A stretch of 64,000 nt of DNA from Hepsetus odoe (GCA_017165825.1 CM029387.1:3984178-4048177), one strand, 5' to 3'; shown: positions 49,606 to 55,556, numbered from the stretch's first letter. The notes: a model not told the origin generated them from the sequence alone. Translations and numbers: made by a program.

Positions 49606-50790
49606 CTGTCTCTCTTTTCCTCTAACTGTCTTGCACTCCCTCTCTTTTTCTTTCTCTCTCTCTCTCTCTCTTGCTCTGAATGAAACCAGAAGAACGAGCT
49701 CAGGATTTCCTCTTTAAGCTCCTCCTCTTCCTCCCTTTGCCATGGTAATGGTTTGGTCTGTGCCGTGTGCATCCCAAAGCCTGTGCTTGTGCTCTGTACA
49801 ATCTCACCGCTTCCTCATGACATCGCTTTCTTGTCCTGTCAGCTGTCCCACACCATCCCTCAGTTTATTTACTGTGTTTCAATCAGTTCTGCATCTGGTT
49901 GAGATTACGTAACTGTAACTAAAGTTCCCATATTGCCCGGACTTTCAGAAAAAAAGTACCATTTGCACAGTTTCAAGTCTTTCAAGTCTTCTCGATCTGA
50001 ATGAATTACACTAAATAACTGGTTACAGGTTTCGTTTATCTTACACTGTAAAATTTTGATGGTATTAATTGATTTTGATGGTATGCAGGATTATTTGTCC
50101 CTAAACATGTATAGAAAAAAATATTTTCTTGAGAAAATAATGAAGAAATTATTTCAGGACTTTTCTTATTTTTGGATTTTTCTGAAATTACAATATTCTT
50201 ACACATTTTTTAAATTTTTGACCCTGAAAATCTAGCCTTCAGGTATGACTTGTTCAAAGGTTACATGGTCATTCACTACTGAAGATCTGGCATTCTGCTT
50301 GTTTTATACAAGGTTTTAAATAATCGGTTTAGTCCATCTACCATCTGCACTCATTCCTAACTGGCAGGTGCACACGTTCAAACCCAAAGCTGATCATCGA
50401 GATAACACCCTCCAGTGATCTGCATACTGATATAGAAATGCTGGCTAAATAACTCATCAGTTCAAACATATCTTGTGTGATTCTGTGAAGATTTAATCTG
50501 ACTTGTATTAACAAACTGAAACTTTCGAAAAAATGCATTTCTTTTAACGGGGTGACACTCTTTACCCAGCTAGCCTTCAGTAACCTACCCAGTGAACCCC
50601 TTAATCCTTTATTTTCATGCCATCATTTTAGATATTTTATTTCTCTGATTGCTTCCCAGGTAAAATCCTCAAAGGTGCCTACACAGGGTCTTCTGATTGG
50701 GGTGGCATGACCCCCGAGATCACCACGGAAACAGCCAGTCCGCGACTTGCCAAAAAGCGGGGCAGAGAGTGCCTTCTGCAAGCGGTCTGA
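1897..50790 (+). CDS. pde4dip: pde4dip (myomegalin), whole gene, two alternative N-termini
   Basis: Myomegalin is a very large coiled-coil scaffold of the centrosome and cis-Golgi, paralogous to CDK5RAP2. It recruits gamma-tubulin complexes, EB1, AKAP9 and PDE4D/PKA and supports microtubule nucleation. Every exon block matches the order of the vertebrate protein: CM1, the EB-type alternative first exon, a long coiled-coil rod, an acidic ETED-type stretch, a conserved QVDLQDLGYETSGRSENEAE block, a KYNTLIQAQARELSHLRQ block, and a CM2-like NRNGRHAIGH block. Phases agree at all joins. The CM1 form is C1-C6 (221 codons) plus 38 shared exons (1,969 codons). The EB form replaces C1-C6 with one 399-codon exon. 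The EB form totals about 2,384 aa, close to the roughly 2,350 aa known for human PDE4DIP. CDK5RAP2 is excluded by the EB-type first exon and by the closer match of the exon-specific blocks. Confidence 0.96.
3240..3451 (-). repeat. tRNA-headed SINE copy
   Basis: Reading the minus strand, the copy starts GGGGCAGCGGTGGCCTAGAG, with a degenerate tRNA A box (TGGCCTAGNGGTTAGG in other copies). It passes a B-box-like GGGTTCAATTCCC and ends in the common tail found in the other copies here (GCTCCCC...TAGCTG...GGTGAAATGCAGA...TTTCACAATG). It lies directly upstream of the solo LTR. Confidence 0.75.
3501..3745 (+). mobile_element. Solo LTR, 245 bp, with 5-bp target duplication
   Basis: The element begins TGTCACAG and ends GTTACA, as LTRs do (TG...CA). 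It is flanked on both sides by the same pentamer TCAGA (3496-3500 and 3746-3750). Inside are a TATA-like TTTATAAGCC near 3590, a poly(A) signal AATAAA near 3685, then a GT/T-rich end. No internal retroelement sequence is present, so it is the product of LTR-LTR recombination. The family (Gypsy- or ERV-like) is not determined. Confidence 0.8.
4626..5114. mobile_element. Tc1-type foldback element (copy 1)
   Basis: It starts CAGTACTGTGCAAAAG after TA and ends ...GCACAGTA, truncated by the AT run. It is about 490 bp, non-coding and largely self-complementary: GGTACACTTGCACACTG on the left answers GTGCAAGTGTACC on the right. It is closely similar along its length to copy 2 at 11575. The ends resemble those of fish Tc1/mariner transposons, and there is no transposase. 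Confidence 0.75.
5126..5368 (-). repeat. Chimeric SINE copy with a different tail
   Basis: On the minus strand the head is the same as in the other SINEs (GGGGCAGTGGTGGCCTAGTG, then GGGGGTTCGAACCCC as B box, GCCCTGAGGTACCC). The distal half instead reads CCTGCGATGGGCTGGCGACC...CTGTCC...CCCCATTTGGGACAAGC, a different common fish repeat tail. It was probably formed by template switching. An (AT)n run follows the head. Confidence 0.65.
6690..7160. repeat. Probable worn DNA-transposon remnant
   Basis: The stretch contains phrases common in old fish non-autonomous transposons, such as GGGCACCAGTGCAGGATGAG...CAGGGGTTGGGGTCAGGGCC and CCAAACAGT-like ends. It has no intact terminal repeats and no long ORF. 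The call rests on resemblance only. Confidence 0.3.
10055..10131 (+). CDS. pde4dip: pde4dip exon C2: second half of CM1
   Basis: After an ATTTCAG acceptor the exon reads NIELKVEVESLKQELQEKQQ, the typical continuation of CM1 in myomegalin and CDK5RAP2 (NIELKVEVESLKRELQ). It leaves in phase 2 at a consensus GTAAGT donor. It is separated from C1 by an 8-kb intron full of repeats. Confidence 0.93.
11575..12129. mobile_element. Tc1-type foldback element (copy 2)
   Basis: Terminal inverted repeats are well kept: CAGTACTGTGCAAAAGTTTT at the left and AAAACTTTTGCACAGTACTG at the right, extending about 65 bp inwards (GGTGTGAAAAAATGCT). The interior is a second imperfect inverted repeat. It is a non-autonomous relative of a Tc1/mariner transposon, preceded by TA. 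It lies just upstream of the orphan exons at 12248. Confidence 0.8.
12248..12542 (+). pseudogene. Orphan exon pair or broken upstream part of pde4dip exon C3
   Basis: Two stretches have good splice signals. The first is TTACTTACAG/GAGGATGAGG to GAAGAT/GTAAGTAAG (108 nt, 36 codons, positions 12248-12355). The second starts after TTCTGCAG at 12483. In frame they encode an acidic segment containing YVCNPMYESTP, then KDDKHQVVAGGSYDLLQDS and a TAG stop at 12540-12542. Neither fits phase 2 from exon C2 without a stop before exon C3. After the TAG the same frame continues with protein-like residues up to YNEA, directly before C3. They may be decayed or alternative pde4dip sequence, or the tail of another gene copied here beside a Tc1-type element. 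I do not recognise the protein. Confidence 0.4.
12622..12706 (+). CDS. pde4dip: pde4dip exon C3 (5' boundary uncertain)
   Basis: The reading LQRRCEERQQEID followed by TKIQLLQE matches the myomegalin segment ELRRQFEERQQE...NKIQLLQEE. Taking the acceptor at GAGGCAG/GCTGCAACG gives 85 nt that accept phase 2 from C2 and leave in phase 0, so the CM1 isoform stays open. However, the bases just upstream spell YNEA in a frame one base off, and the family has NEAEL at this place. The ancestral exon may therefore have been longer and have suffered a 1-nt loss, or the assembly may have an indel. Donor is GAG/GTATAC. Confidence 0.75.
13104..16258 (+). CDS. pde4dip: pde4dip exons C4-C6: end of the CM1-isoform amino region
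   Basis: Exons are 13104-13255 (EAELARSEAERMATL..., leaving in phase 2), 13846-13999 (RIEELTAAVRCKERLIREL..., leaving in phase 0) and 16205-16258 (FYQEELGRERLRVQQEMQ, 54 nt, phase 0). They correspond to mammalian ESRLAKNEAARMAAL and RIEELNQSLAAQERLVEQL. They are heptad-rich and predicted coiled coil. C6 splices across a 10-kb intron, which holds the EB-type first exon, to the shared exon at 26295. A 0.7-kb triplet array sits in the intron between 13999 and 16205. Confidence 0.9.
14400..15205 (+). repeat. CTA/CTG triplet array
   Basis: About 0.75 kb of mixed CTA and CTG triplets (with a few CTT, ATT and GTT), entered through AAT triplets and leaving through ATT triplets. In one frame it reads as a pure polyleucine ORF, which is an artefact. 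It lies in the intron between pde4dip C5 and C6. A higher-order pattern repeats within it. Confidence 0.95.
18298..18432. repeat. AT-rich foldback
   Basis: A long (TA)n tract contains TATATATCATAAGA and, some 75 bp on, TCTTATGATATATA, which pair as an inverted repeat. It is next to the tandem SINEs. Confidence 0.6.
18498..18652 (+). repeat. SINE copy, 3' truncated (tandem partner 1)
   Basis: It starts GGGGCAGCAGTGGCCTAGTG, with tRNA A box TGGCCTAGTGGTTAGG and B box GGTTTGATTCC, runs to AGCTGCCCACTGCTGCA and then hits a T run. The next copy starts immediately, so the 3' domain is missing. Confidence 0.8.
18653..18920 (+). repeat. SINE copy, near full length (tandem partner 2)
   Basis: It has the same head (GGGGCAGTGGTGGCCTAGTG), a damaged B box (GGGGTAGAAACCCC) and the full 3' domain (GGTTAAATGCAGAGGTCCAA...GACAAGGGTTGTCACTTTCACTTTTTTTT). 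The CTTT-type tail is the priming end. It gives the best full-length view of the family here. Confidence 0.8.
20684..20882 (+). repeat. Compound GT / GA microsatellites
   Basis: A (GT)n run passes into about 60 bp of (GA)n, and a second (GT)n/(GC) run follows 60 bp later. A related (GT)n lies at about 20509-20556. Confidence 0.9.
21650..22560 (+). promoter_or_regulatory. pde4dip: Candidate promoter / noncoding first exon of EB-type pde4dip
   Basis: Against AT-rich surroundings this stretch is GC-rich with many CpGs, especially 21960-22330 (for example GTTCCGCTTGTCGGCAGCC). It lies 0.9 kb upstream of the spliced EB-type coding exon, where a promoter and noncoding exon are required. ORFs cross it on both strands, as expected for a CpG island, and none resembles a known protein. 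The promoter role is inferred from position and composition; no TATA box or exact donor was settled. Confidence 0.45.
23179..24397 (+). CDS. pde4dip: pde4dip alternative first coding exon (EB1-binding isoform)
   Basis: The exon follows a TTTGTTCAG acceptor and the ATG is at 23201. It encodes 399 residues and leaves in phase 0 at GAG/GTGAAG; reading on would stop at 24416. It begins MKDLCRICSRELCGNQRRW, with cysteines at 5, 8, 49 and 52 forming two CxxC pairs like the zinc-binding ZAD fold. The next block, RYRFDTVIARVEALSVERL-like, is near-identical to mammalian myomegalin. A second conserved block, RRCRGCSALRVPDSDYEAVC, lies near residue 165. Around residue 323 it has RGSKLPILIKS, the SxLP EB1-binding motif of EB-MMG (mammals: RGSRLPIPVKS). 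Near the end is LAELEEMWDD, conserved as LSDLQELWDD. Without this exon the gene product carries CM1 instead. An upstream noncoding exon must exist because the ATG exon has an acceptor. Confidence 0.95.
24398..26294 (+). other. pde4dip: pde4dip intron between the EB-type exon and S1
   Basis: AT-rich sequence without exon-like reading frames. The stretch near 24640-24720 (CACCTAAACTTTTGCATGCA) resembles the end of a worn DNA transposon but lacks a partner end. Nothing else was recognised. Confidence 0.5.
26295..28878 (+). CDS. pde4dip: pde4dip shared exons S1-S5: proximal coiled-coil rod
   Basis: Exons are 26295-26432, 27685-27804, 28113-28205, 28317-28541 and 28720-28878, all phase 0 to phase 0. 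They read SLIEEQQSQLNQYES..., KLQEKLNEMETELHS..., AQELYQVIEGQNTTMCKLRE, ...LVQLQGEVVGLQSSLFCSQL and DLRSMIQQLRSQLQVKE.... The mammalian counterparts are KLNEMSYELKCAQ, TEELYQVIEGQNDTMAKLRE and LLDLQSALFCSQLEIQ. Heptad leucines run throughout. S1 accepts both the CM1 (C6) and the EB-type exon because both donate phase 0. Confidence 0.94.
27277..27403 (+). repeat. SINE 3' fragment
   Basis: It is 5' truncated at AGCTGCCCACTGCTGCACGG and continues with the family 3' domain to a (CACTTT)n tail. Such truncation is typical of LINE-driven insertion. Confidence 0.75.
29150..31328 (+). CDS. pde4dip: pde4dip shared exons S6-S10: central coiled-coil rod
   Basis: Exons are 29150-29254, 29389-29526, 29670-29849, 30623-30817 and 31128-31328, all phase 0. 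They read EYSEMLDQTTDAGRPQDALL, RSIDEKFHCLEEKESEGRKL, SLDAMVRSKDLELEHTQEVC, DLTAALMAKVCPGPNEVVEG and ESGERLRQVISERTHQLQEL. Mammalian matches include AIDEKFSALEEKEKELRQLR, RDVLSSNEATMQSMESLLRA and DLSATLLCKLGPGQSEIAEE. S5 and S10 both end with REKENLLQ, so the rod carries a repeated module (REKENLLQ then an acceptor) about ten exons long. Confidence 0.94.
31417..33123 (+). CDS. pde4dip: pde4dip shared exons S11-S15: distal rod
   Basis: Exons are 31417-31477 (leaves phase 1), 31655-31743, 31852-31920, 32008-32114 (leaves phase 2) and 32984-33123 (leaves phase 1). Key reads are SSSDLEIQALKEEFQIALRK, QALSELRSTLAKQHEDC, NALEQVVSEYQQLNQALRAE and ELDTVQALRGQLEEVLGRT. The last matches mammalian LEGAQVLRSRLEEVLGRS, which anchors the end of the rod. 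If the donor after 33123 (GAG/GTGGGC) is not used, translation runs 27 more codons and stops at 33201-33203. Confidence 0.93.
33124..36855 (+). other. pde4dip: pde4dip intron S15-S16, nothing coding seen
   Basis: It is 3.7 kb of AT-rich sequence with (CT)n near 36223-36256, (GT)n at about 36398-36458 and a strongly purine-biased stretch from 36490 to 36800. No exon with family-like content was found. Mammalian myomegalin likewise passes from the rod end directly to the TEFTDSIE block. Confidence 0.6.
36398..36458 (+). repeat. (GT)n microsatellite
   Basis: About 60 bp of nearly pure GT lies 0.4 kb upstream of pde4dip exon S16. Confidence 0.95.
36856..38257 (+). CDS. pde4dip: pde4dip shared exons S16-S18: acidic, low-complexity region
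   Basis: Exons are 36856-36986, 37645-37796 and 37912-38257. S16 reads DYSTDETEDDDDNDEDAG then SSEEFTDSIEDED, matching mammalian DTEDTSTEFTDSIEEE. S17 has no secure family match. S18 contains an acidic run (KDEEEDEYEDEEGEEEDV), then a basic run (RDRSRKRKCTRP), and ends with RPHSLDLGALLAHNRAQ, matching mammalian RPQSLDLGATFTVDAHQ. Phases 1, 0, 2, 0 chain correctly. The region is probably disordered between the rod and the conserved middle. Confidence 0.9.
38615..39497 (+). CDS. pde4dip: pde4dip shared exons S19-S20: highly conserved middle block
   Basis: Exons are 38615-38855 and 39381-39497. S19 ends ...LMVSEATVHAQAEQLKDYRE and leaves in phase 1 before a GTGAGT donor. S20 continues ESAVQQDSKQVQVDLQDLGY then ETSGRSENEAERED. 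Mammalian myomegalin has LLLSEATVFAQANELEKYR and ESLVKQDSKQIQVDLQDLGYE, so this is one of the best anchors for the gene's identity. Reading past the S19 donor runs on to a stop at about 38950 but is not family-like. Confidence 0.95.
39729..41209 (+). CDS. pde4dip: pde4dip shared exons S21-S23, with the KYNTLIQ/ARELSHLR block
   Basis: Exons are 39729-39982, 40172-40383 and 40974-41209. S21 ends with VRSLSATSDYASSLERTPRK (mammals: VRSLSVTSDYSSSLERPRK). S22 has EDEGWQSDAPALGPL and ends SATWPG. S23 reads KYNTLIQAQARELSHLRQRM, then REGRGICHILTQHLGDT and NDIDYYMGQSFREQLSQ. The S23 block is shared with CDK5RAP2 and, divergently, with the N-terminal region of primate NBPF proteins, which descend from myomegalin. 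No Olduvai (DUF1220) repeat was seen. The intron between S22 and S23 holds a perfect hairpin. Confidence 0.95.
40530..40608. repeat. Perfect 36-bp inverted repeat, 7-nt loop
   Basis: The left arm ATCTAAAACAGTGCCTTAAG... (40530-40565) is matched base for base by the right arm ending ...CTTAAGGCACTGTTTTAGAT (40573-40608), with the loop TGATATT. It lies in the intron between pde4dip exons S22 and S23. It is not part of a recognised repeat. Confidence 0.95.
41266..41524 (-). repeat. SINE copy, full length
   Basis: On the minus strand it runs from GGGGCAGTGGTGGCCTAGTG (A box) through GGGTTCGATTCCCACCC (intact B box) to the (CACTTT)n tail, which lies next to a (CA)n microsatellite at 41216-41254. 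It sits in the pde4dip intron just after exon S23. Confidence 0.8.
41737..43901 (+). CDS. pde4dip: pde4dip shared exons S24-S28: linker rich in Ser/Pro
   Basis: Exons are 41737-41791, 42352-42590, 42749-42826, 42911-43078 and 43689-43901. S25 begins RLSKELQQKDKIIESLHTKL and has TPSSSHAPSET, then LELCSDVDVISEFAQD (mammals: LSRELQEKEKVIEVLQAKL, TPSSSHALSD, ACSDMDIVSEY). S26-S28 are Ser/Pro/His-rich with little conservation, suggesting a disordered linker. S26 (78 nt) and S27 (168 nt) are phase 1 to phase 1 and divisible by three, so each could be skipped without a frameshift. S25 uses an acceptor made directly out of a (GT)n run. Confidence 0.9.
42299..42351 (+). repeat. pde4dip: (GT)n run forming the S25 splice acceptor
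   Basis: The tract runs into TAG directly before exon S25, so the usual pyrimidine tract is replaced by (TG)n. Confidence 0.95.
44344..46067 (+). CDS. pde4dip: pde4dip shared exons S29-S32: C-terminal coiled coils
   Basis: Exons are 44344-44475, 44787-44900, 44992-45181 and 45943-46067. S29 reads GVDLIEEHLCEIRTLRQRLE then DSIRANERLRQQLEGRL, matching mammalian GADLLEEHLGEIRNLRQRLE and also CDK5RAP2 LLMEHIQEIRTLRKRLE. S30 has FIQGLDTVTQLSNEIRVLKE. S31 is Glu/Gln-rich. S32 reads RLQHEVRLLQQQLSESRQLL then SLQCELQLYDRV (mammals: RLQHKLVLLQQQCEEKQQL, SLQSELQIYEAL). The S32 acceptor follows a 50-nt GT tract. Confidence 0.94.
45882..45942 (+). repeat. pde4dip: (GT)n run forming the S32 splice acceptor
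   Basis: A GT tract with a few GTTC interruptions ends in ACAG at the start of exon S32. Confidence 0.95.
46286..47386 (+). CDS. pde4dip: pde4dip shared exons S33-S34
   Basis: Exons are 46286-46531 and 47285-47386, both phase 1 to phase 1. S33 contains LLAEVRALRAQLERSVQENS then ALRAQLQKQLEQQLS (mammals: LVAEVRALRGQLEQSIQGNN). S34 reads DPSPSPPVRDVGPFPAGPTY (mammals: DSAVSPPVRDVGMNSPAL). S34 is 102 nt and phase-neutral, so it could be an optional exon. A SINE copy lies in the intron between them. Confidence 0.93.
46730..46923 (-). repeat. SINE copy, diverged
   Basis: On the minus strand it has a head GAGGCAGCAGTGGCCTAGTA, a B-box-like GGGTTTGAATCCC, a deletion in the middle and a CACTTCACTT tail. 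It is more diverged than the other copies. Confidence 0.7.
47789..49386 (+). CDS. pde4dip: pde4dip shared exons S35-S38: CM2-like C-terminal region
   Basis: Exons are 47789-47994, 48287-48430, 48545-48683 and 49340-49386. S35 reads DGSFANRNGRHAIGHVDDFS then ALQQQVLEGRGLVQRM, the CM2-like segment (mammals: DGSFANKHGRHVIGHIDDYS; CDK5RAP2: GRHVLGLIEDYEALLKQI). In CDK5RAP2 CM2 binds pericentrin and AKAP9. S36 contains EEAASLLKMFWRAALPSTDG (mammals: EESASLLTMFWRAALPST). S37 leaves in phase 1 after TFIVNQ. S38 completes LSRTRDVLKKARANLE (mammals: TRTHDVLKKARTNLE). Confidence 0.95.
49558..49676 (+). repeat. pde4dip: C run and (CT)n tract before optional exon S39
   Basis: A run of 10 or more C is followed by CT-rich microsatellite DNA almost up to the acceptor of the 55-nt exon. 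It is an unusually long polypyrimidine tract. Confidence 0.95.
49690..49744 (+). CDS. pde4dip: pde4dip optional exon S39 that switches the C-terminal frame
   Basis: The 55-nt exon lies after a 110-nt CT-rich tract and a GAAACCAG acceptor. It reads KNELRISSLSSSSSSLCH and leaves in phase 1 at CATG/GTAATG. Because 55 is not a multiple of three, inclusion moves the last exon from the mammal-like frame into another open frame, giving a 61-residue tail after the shared ...ARANLE. Whether it is used is inferred from its clean splice sites and the open downstream frame. Confidence 0.5.
50660..50790 (+). CDS. pde4dip: pde4dip last coding exon S40 (two possible stops)
   Basis: The acceptor is TTGCTTCCCAG. 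Spliced directly from S38 (phase 0) it reads VKSSKVPTQGLLIGVA and stops at 50708-50710, matching the mammalian tail that also begins VKS (VKSLRALPCTPAL). Spliced from S39 (phase 1) it reads KILKGAYTGSSDWGGMTPEI, then a basic patch KKRGREC, and stops at 50788-50790. Both frames are open over the same bases. The first is the better supported because it is the conserved form. Confidence 0.8.
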
Positions 50791-53430
50791 ACCAGCCAAG
50801 ACAAACAACACCTCTCCAACACCCTGCCTTATCCTAATATTTCTTCTCTTTTCTTTTCTTTTCTTTTCTACTCCTTTCATTTCAAATTCTCTTGTCTGCC
50901 TTCCTTTCTCCTCCTTTACCTTTTTAATCTACTATTTTGTCTAATGTTGTTTTTTCCTTTGTCCGTTCTTTTTCCTTCTCTTCTTTCCTCACCTATTCTC
51001 TTCTTTTGCATTCTGCACTCTTCACTCCTCTGTCCCTTCCCTGCTTTTCTGTTTACAGTTAGCTTCCTGTACCTTTCCTTTAAAAAAAAAAAAAAAAGGA
51101 CTCTTGTCAAGTCAGTTTTGCCTTGTGAAACAGAAGCTTCCAGACGGATGTTGTGGTGTGCGTCCTGGTTGCCATAGAATGTGTTCTTCGCCATGGCAAC
51201 CTGGGGCGGTTCAAAAGTGTATTTGCATGTAATTTCAGTGTTTGTAAGAAGACACATACCCATTACTAACACATGACACACACTACAATGTCTTCTAAAA
51301 AAAATCTAGACTCAATATCTGCCTTAGGAGATAAAGAGATGCTTTTTTCTAAAGTGTGGCTGTTGCCTGTTGGAGGTTATTTATGCAGGTGATCAAACTG
51401 CCAACGAATCCCCTTGAAAATACTCAGGGATTTTCGGCAAAGAAAAACTAAGAAACCACTCCTTTTTTGAGAGCCGTTCAGCTCCTTCAGCACTGAACTT
51501 AGCGGTGCCTACAGTAAAGGTTAAATCAGCAATTAATCTATTCATGCTCTGCCCACAAATGTTCTTTTTTTCCGGAATGGCTGGAGTTTATAAACCCTAC
51601 AAAACCTCACAATGATTTGAGAATTTAATTTGACTTTAACTTGTAATGTCCAGTAAAACTTGCGCACTGCAATTTTCAAATTCTCATTTAGCTGAACTGG
51701 ATTTTCTCCTCCAATCCAGCAAATGCACATTTGTGAATGGAGCAGCGATAGTTTAACTGGTGAAGTAGAACTGTCAGCTGGCTGGAGCTTTAACGCTCCT
51801 GGGGAGAGATTTACAAGAGCATGTGCAATAAAGACACTGGTCGCTGAAATCAGTTGTTCTTGCTCTCGCCTACACTGGAACTGAGTATGTGTTTTACAAA
51901 GCTAAAAGACCGTCAGTGCAATATTATAACTAGTATTAAGTACCATTGTTATCCTTTAATACTACTGATGATATTCTTGGAAAGTATTTTGCATGGTGGG
52001 GGTAGAGAAAAGGAAATATAGCACATTTCGTGTTGTATTGTACGGTGAGGTTCACCAATACTTGCCAAAGTTTGAACTCCTGATTTCCCTTTCGTTTTAG
52101 CCGTATCCATGCCGTTTATTGAGGATTTTGTCTGCTTTTTGTCAGCATACATTCTCAAAAAGAACCATTTTAACATCGTGGTTGGAATTCACATATGGAG
52201 GCGGCATTTTAGAAAAGTCTCGGAGACAAGCTACTGATGCGTCAGGTGATATATCGGATCGTATTTCTTCTTCAATTTAAATGTTCATCGATATGCATTT
52301 AAATTGGTTTTGTATAGATTAGGTGATTGGACCAAATTACAGTGTGGGTTTTTGTTCAGCCAGAAGGCTCCAGATGTTGAGCAAAAATGTTTGGGCATTG
52401 AGTGGTATCGCATTCTCCTCACGAACTTAAAAATGTCATACCCTTCTCCATGTCTGCTGGAATAGTGGTAGCAAACTTTGGCAAGGACCTGGTGGGACCA
52501 ATATTAGCCCAACTGGTGCCAGTCATGTAGTCTGGCACAGTTTCCCTTTGCTGCTTGTACGTTTCTGCGGTTTATTTTCAGCGCTGTAAATAATTTGCTT
52601 TTTATTGCCGTATCGTGTGTTCATGCTGATCACCACATTAGACATTTGCTATATATGCAAAGTTTCAGTATCTGGGTAGCTGTGCAATCTTCTGATGCAA
52701 CGTTGGCTATCAGTCAGCCAGTAATGCTACAGTGTGTGACACTTGGCGAATTATAATGTCAGTAGGCCAGATTACACAAAATCAGGATAGCCCCACATGA
52801 AGCTCCAGGAAATGTTGCTTTGCTTGCCTTTAAGCCAGGTAGTTCTTATAAGCAAAGCAGAAATACAATCTTTGAGCTGCCTTGCTGCTTGTTGCTAGTT
52901 GTAGATCTTGCAGCTCATTGGTCTGACCTTGTTTGCACTCTGCACTATTTGGCTTGTGAATAATTTTGACAAGAACCGAAATAAATCAGAGATTTCAAAA
53001 GTAGAATAGAGTGGGAGTTTTCCCTTATAAACATCACCCTTCGGCTTATCTCACTAATTGAGGTTTTGTGAATTATCTAAGGATTTGCTGATGGAAAGAT
53101 TTTGAAGAATACCAAAGCTTTTGTTCAAACATGGAAAAGACAAAAGAGCTAGATGAGTGTAAGCATTGCCCATGCTTGAAGGGACTGGATGGACACACAG
53201 TAAACATGAAGGTTCGGAAAACTGTATGATGTGTAAATAGTGATCGATGGCTGATTTGTTGCAATGGAAACGGCTGTGTTTGTGTAATGCAATTAAAAGC
53301 ATTCAGATGCACTGAAGTCCTTGTTGTTCTTCCTTCTAAAATCACTGGGTTTGTCCTCAAAACATGGCTGAGCTCCAGGACCATGACTATGTTCTTCCTG
53401 CTCAATAAATCCAGTCTGAATCAGTTAATA
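50791..53430 (+). other. pde4dip: pde4dip 3' UTR with three AATAAA signals
   Basis: No ORF here looks coding. AATAAA hexamers at 51827-51832, 52980-52985 and 53404-53409 offer short, medium and long 3' ends. The last lies about 0.3 kb from the likely end of convergent prkab2. The first 300 bases are CT-rich, followed by an A15 run near 51082. Which signals are used cannot be told from sequence. Confidence 0.5.
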
Positions 53431-53669
53431 GTATAAGGTACTGGAACTTCAGAACCTGGAATGAGTTCCACTGGATTAAAACAAGTTTAGATCCATAAAA
53501 TCACTTTTTAGGGAAAAAAGTGAAAACTGTCTACTCTGCAATAATTCACCAACAGTCTGACATCATCCTTTTTATTCACTTTTCTGTTAAATGTTAATAA
53601 AAAAAGGATGTTTCCTGGACCAAGAATTAAGCTATGGCTGCTCATAGTTCCAGAAATCATACAAAACAA

Positions 53670-55394
53670 TGCAGACTCAGCATCAGACTGTATCCCTTTT
53701 TATTTGCAAAATAAATATAATAACACAAAAAAAATGCATTGCTTACCATAACGCTGCACTGCCCTAAGAGATACAGTAAAGCTTTCGGGCTTAATTCAAG
53801 TGTTTTTACAAAAGGGCGTTCTGTAAATACAACACCTCAAAAGCTGCTGCCGTTTTACCAAAGCGACTCTTCAGACTGGGTTACGAAGTCTATTAAAGAG
53901 AAGTCCCCCGTTCTGCTACTGCTTTGGAGCGAATAAATTCTCACACGTGAAGCATCAAACAATGACATCAACTGTAAATTTAAATCAACACAAATCTTGA
54001 CATTTTAAACGTAATGAAAACTTGAACATTTGGTTTCAGGTACCAATCATTTTGACCTATAATCTCCTTTAACCAAGACCACACACCTTTTATCCAAAGA
54101 TCTTGTATTCACTGCTAAAAACATCATGATCATCACCACACTGCACATCGAGAGAAAAACAGTATTTGGAATACAGTATATGCCAACATTACCATCAGAA
54201 CATTTTACGAATGACACAGAAAAACATAAAAAAAAAACCTTTCACATGTCATAACAGGGCTGTGACACTGAACACAGAGAAGGCGTCAAACCGGGGAGAC
54301 TACAGTACGAGATCCGTCCACTCCATGTGGTGAAAAACACCAAGACACATTTCCCATCAGTGGCATCAGTTTTTCAGCCCTATTCAGTTCAATAAACTGA
54401 CCGCTGTTACAATCTCACAGTGAATCACAAGATTAAAGTGCTTCTGCGATCGCAGTGAAAGGCAAGGGCATGCAGGTGCTCCTCTCACTCAGTTGGCTCT
54501 ACTCGAGTTAAAATCAGTGACTATGAAATTGCCTTTCTTTTCTACCTTTTCTCTTTTTTCACTTCCCTACTTGCTGAGTCCAGACCTAAGTGGGCCAAAA
54601 AGTTCACAGTTTCCTCCTTCCTTAGACAAGCGCAGACAAAACTCAGCCTTAATGGTGGCCACTGTTTTTAGGTATGCAAAATAATTCTCTCTGACAATGT
54701 CGTTAACTGACAATGAAGTCTGACGACAGAGCGCAATGATTAAGGCATTACTAAGCAACTTGTTGAGCAAACTATAGTACTCCTGGACCTCCAAAACTAG
54801 ACACTAATGTCTTGGCTGTTAACATTTAGGCAAAGAGGAAATTGTGTAAATGTGACCGTTTCAATATTGTTTTCATGATTGCCGACTTGCCATTTCTTGC
54901 TTTTACAGGCTAAAAACAATTCTTAGGGGTTTCAATTCACAGCACACCCTTTAACGCGGACATAAAGACCTGTGACCTTTGTCCTGAAAGTCATAATTAA
55001 AAACACATTCAGAAAGCCCTTGAAGTAGACACTCCATCATGCAATAATCTCATTTAAATAAATAAGACACAAAAATCAAACCTCTAAATTGCGCATAAAA
55101 CACCTTTCAGTGCCAATAAACGTTGAAGTGTAAAGTCTGAAACCTGGTGAATGTGATGCTGTTGCGGCATGCTGGCATGTTGGGTTGTTCAGTTGTCTTT
55201 TAAAACACACAACCTTATTTATCCCCGATAAAGGTTTTGGGAGAAAGAATGTCAAATTAGAATAAATAAAGAAAATATATGATTGCAATCGCTTAATGCT
55301 GCACTTGATTATGCACAGTTCAGTAGTCCTTCTCACACAGGTGCCAACATATTACACCCCCTCACACACAAACAGACTTTTGCACTACTATTTA

Positions 55395-55427
<33 letters not shown>

Positions 55428-55556
55428 TGAGCGTCAGCGGCTGTCAGAACCGCTGTGAACTGTGTGTGTTGTGCAATCTCAGCGAGGTGAAGCAGTAAAT
55501 AGAGAGAGTACAGTACAGGCATGCTGCCCCGCCTCCAGCCAGCCAGCCAGCCAGCT
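53670..55556 (-). other. prkab2: prkab2 3' UTR
   Basis: Downstream of the stop on the minus strand there is no gene-like ORF for 1.9 kb. The likely end is the minus-strand AATAAA at 53699-53704 (TTTATT on the plus strand). A (GT)n run lies near 55396-55426, a CAGCCAGC-type repeat just after the stop, and the rest is AT-rich. Confidence 0.55.
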
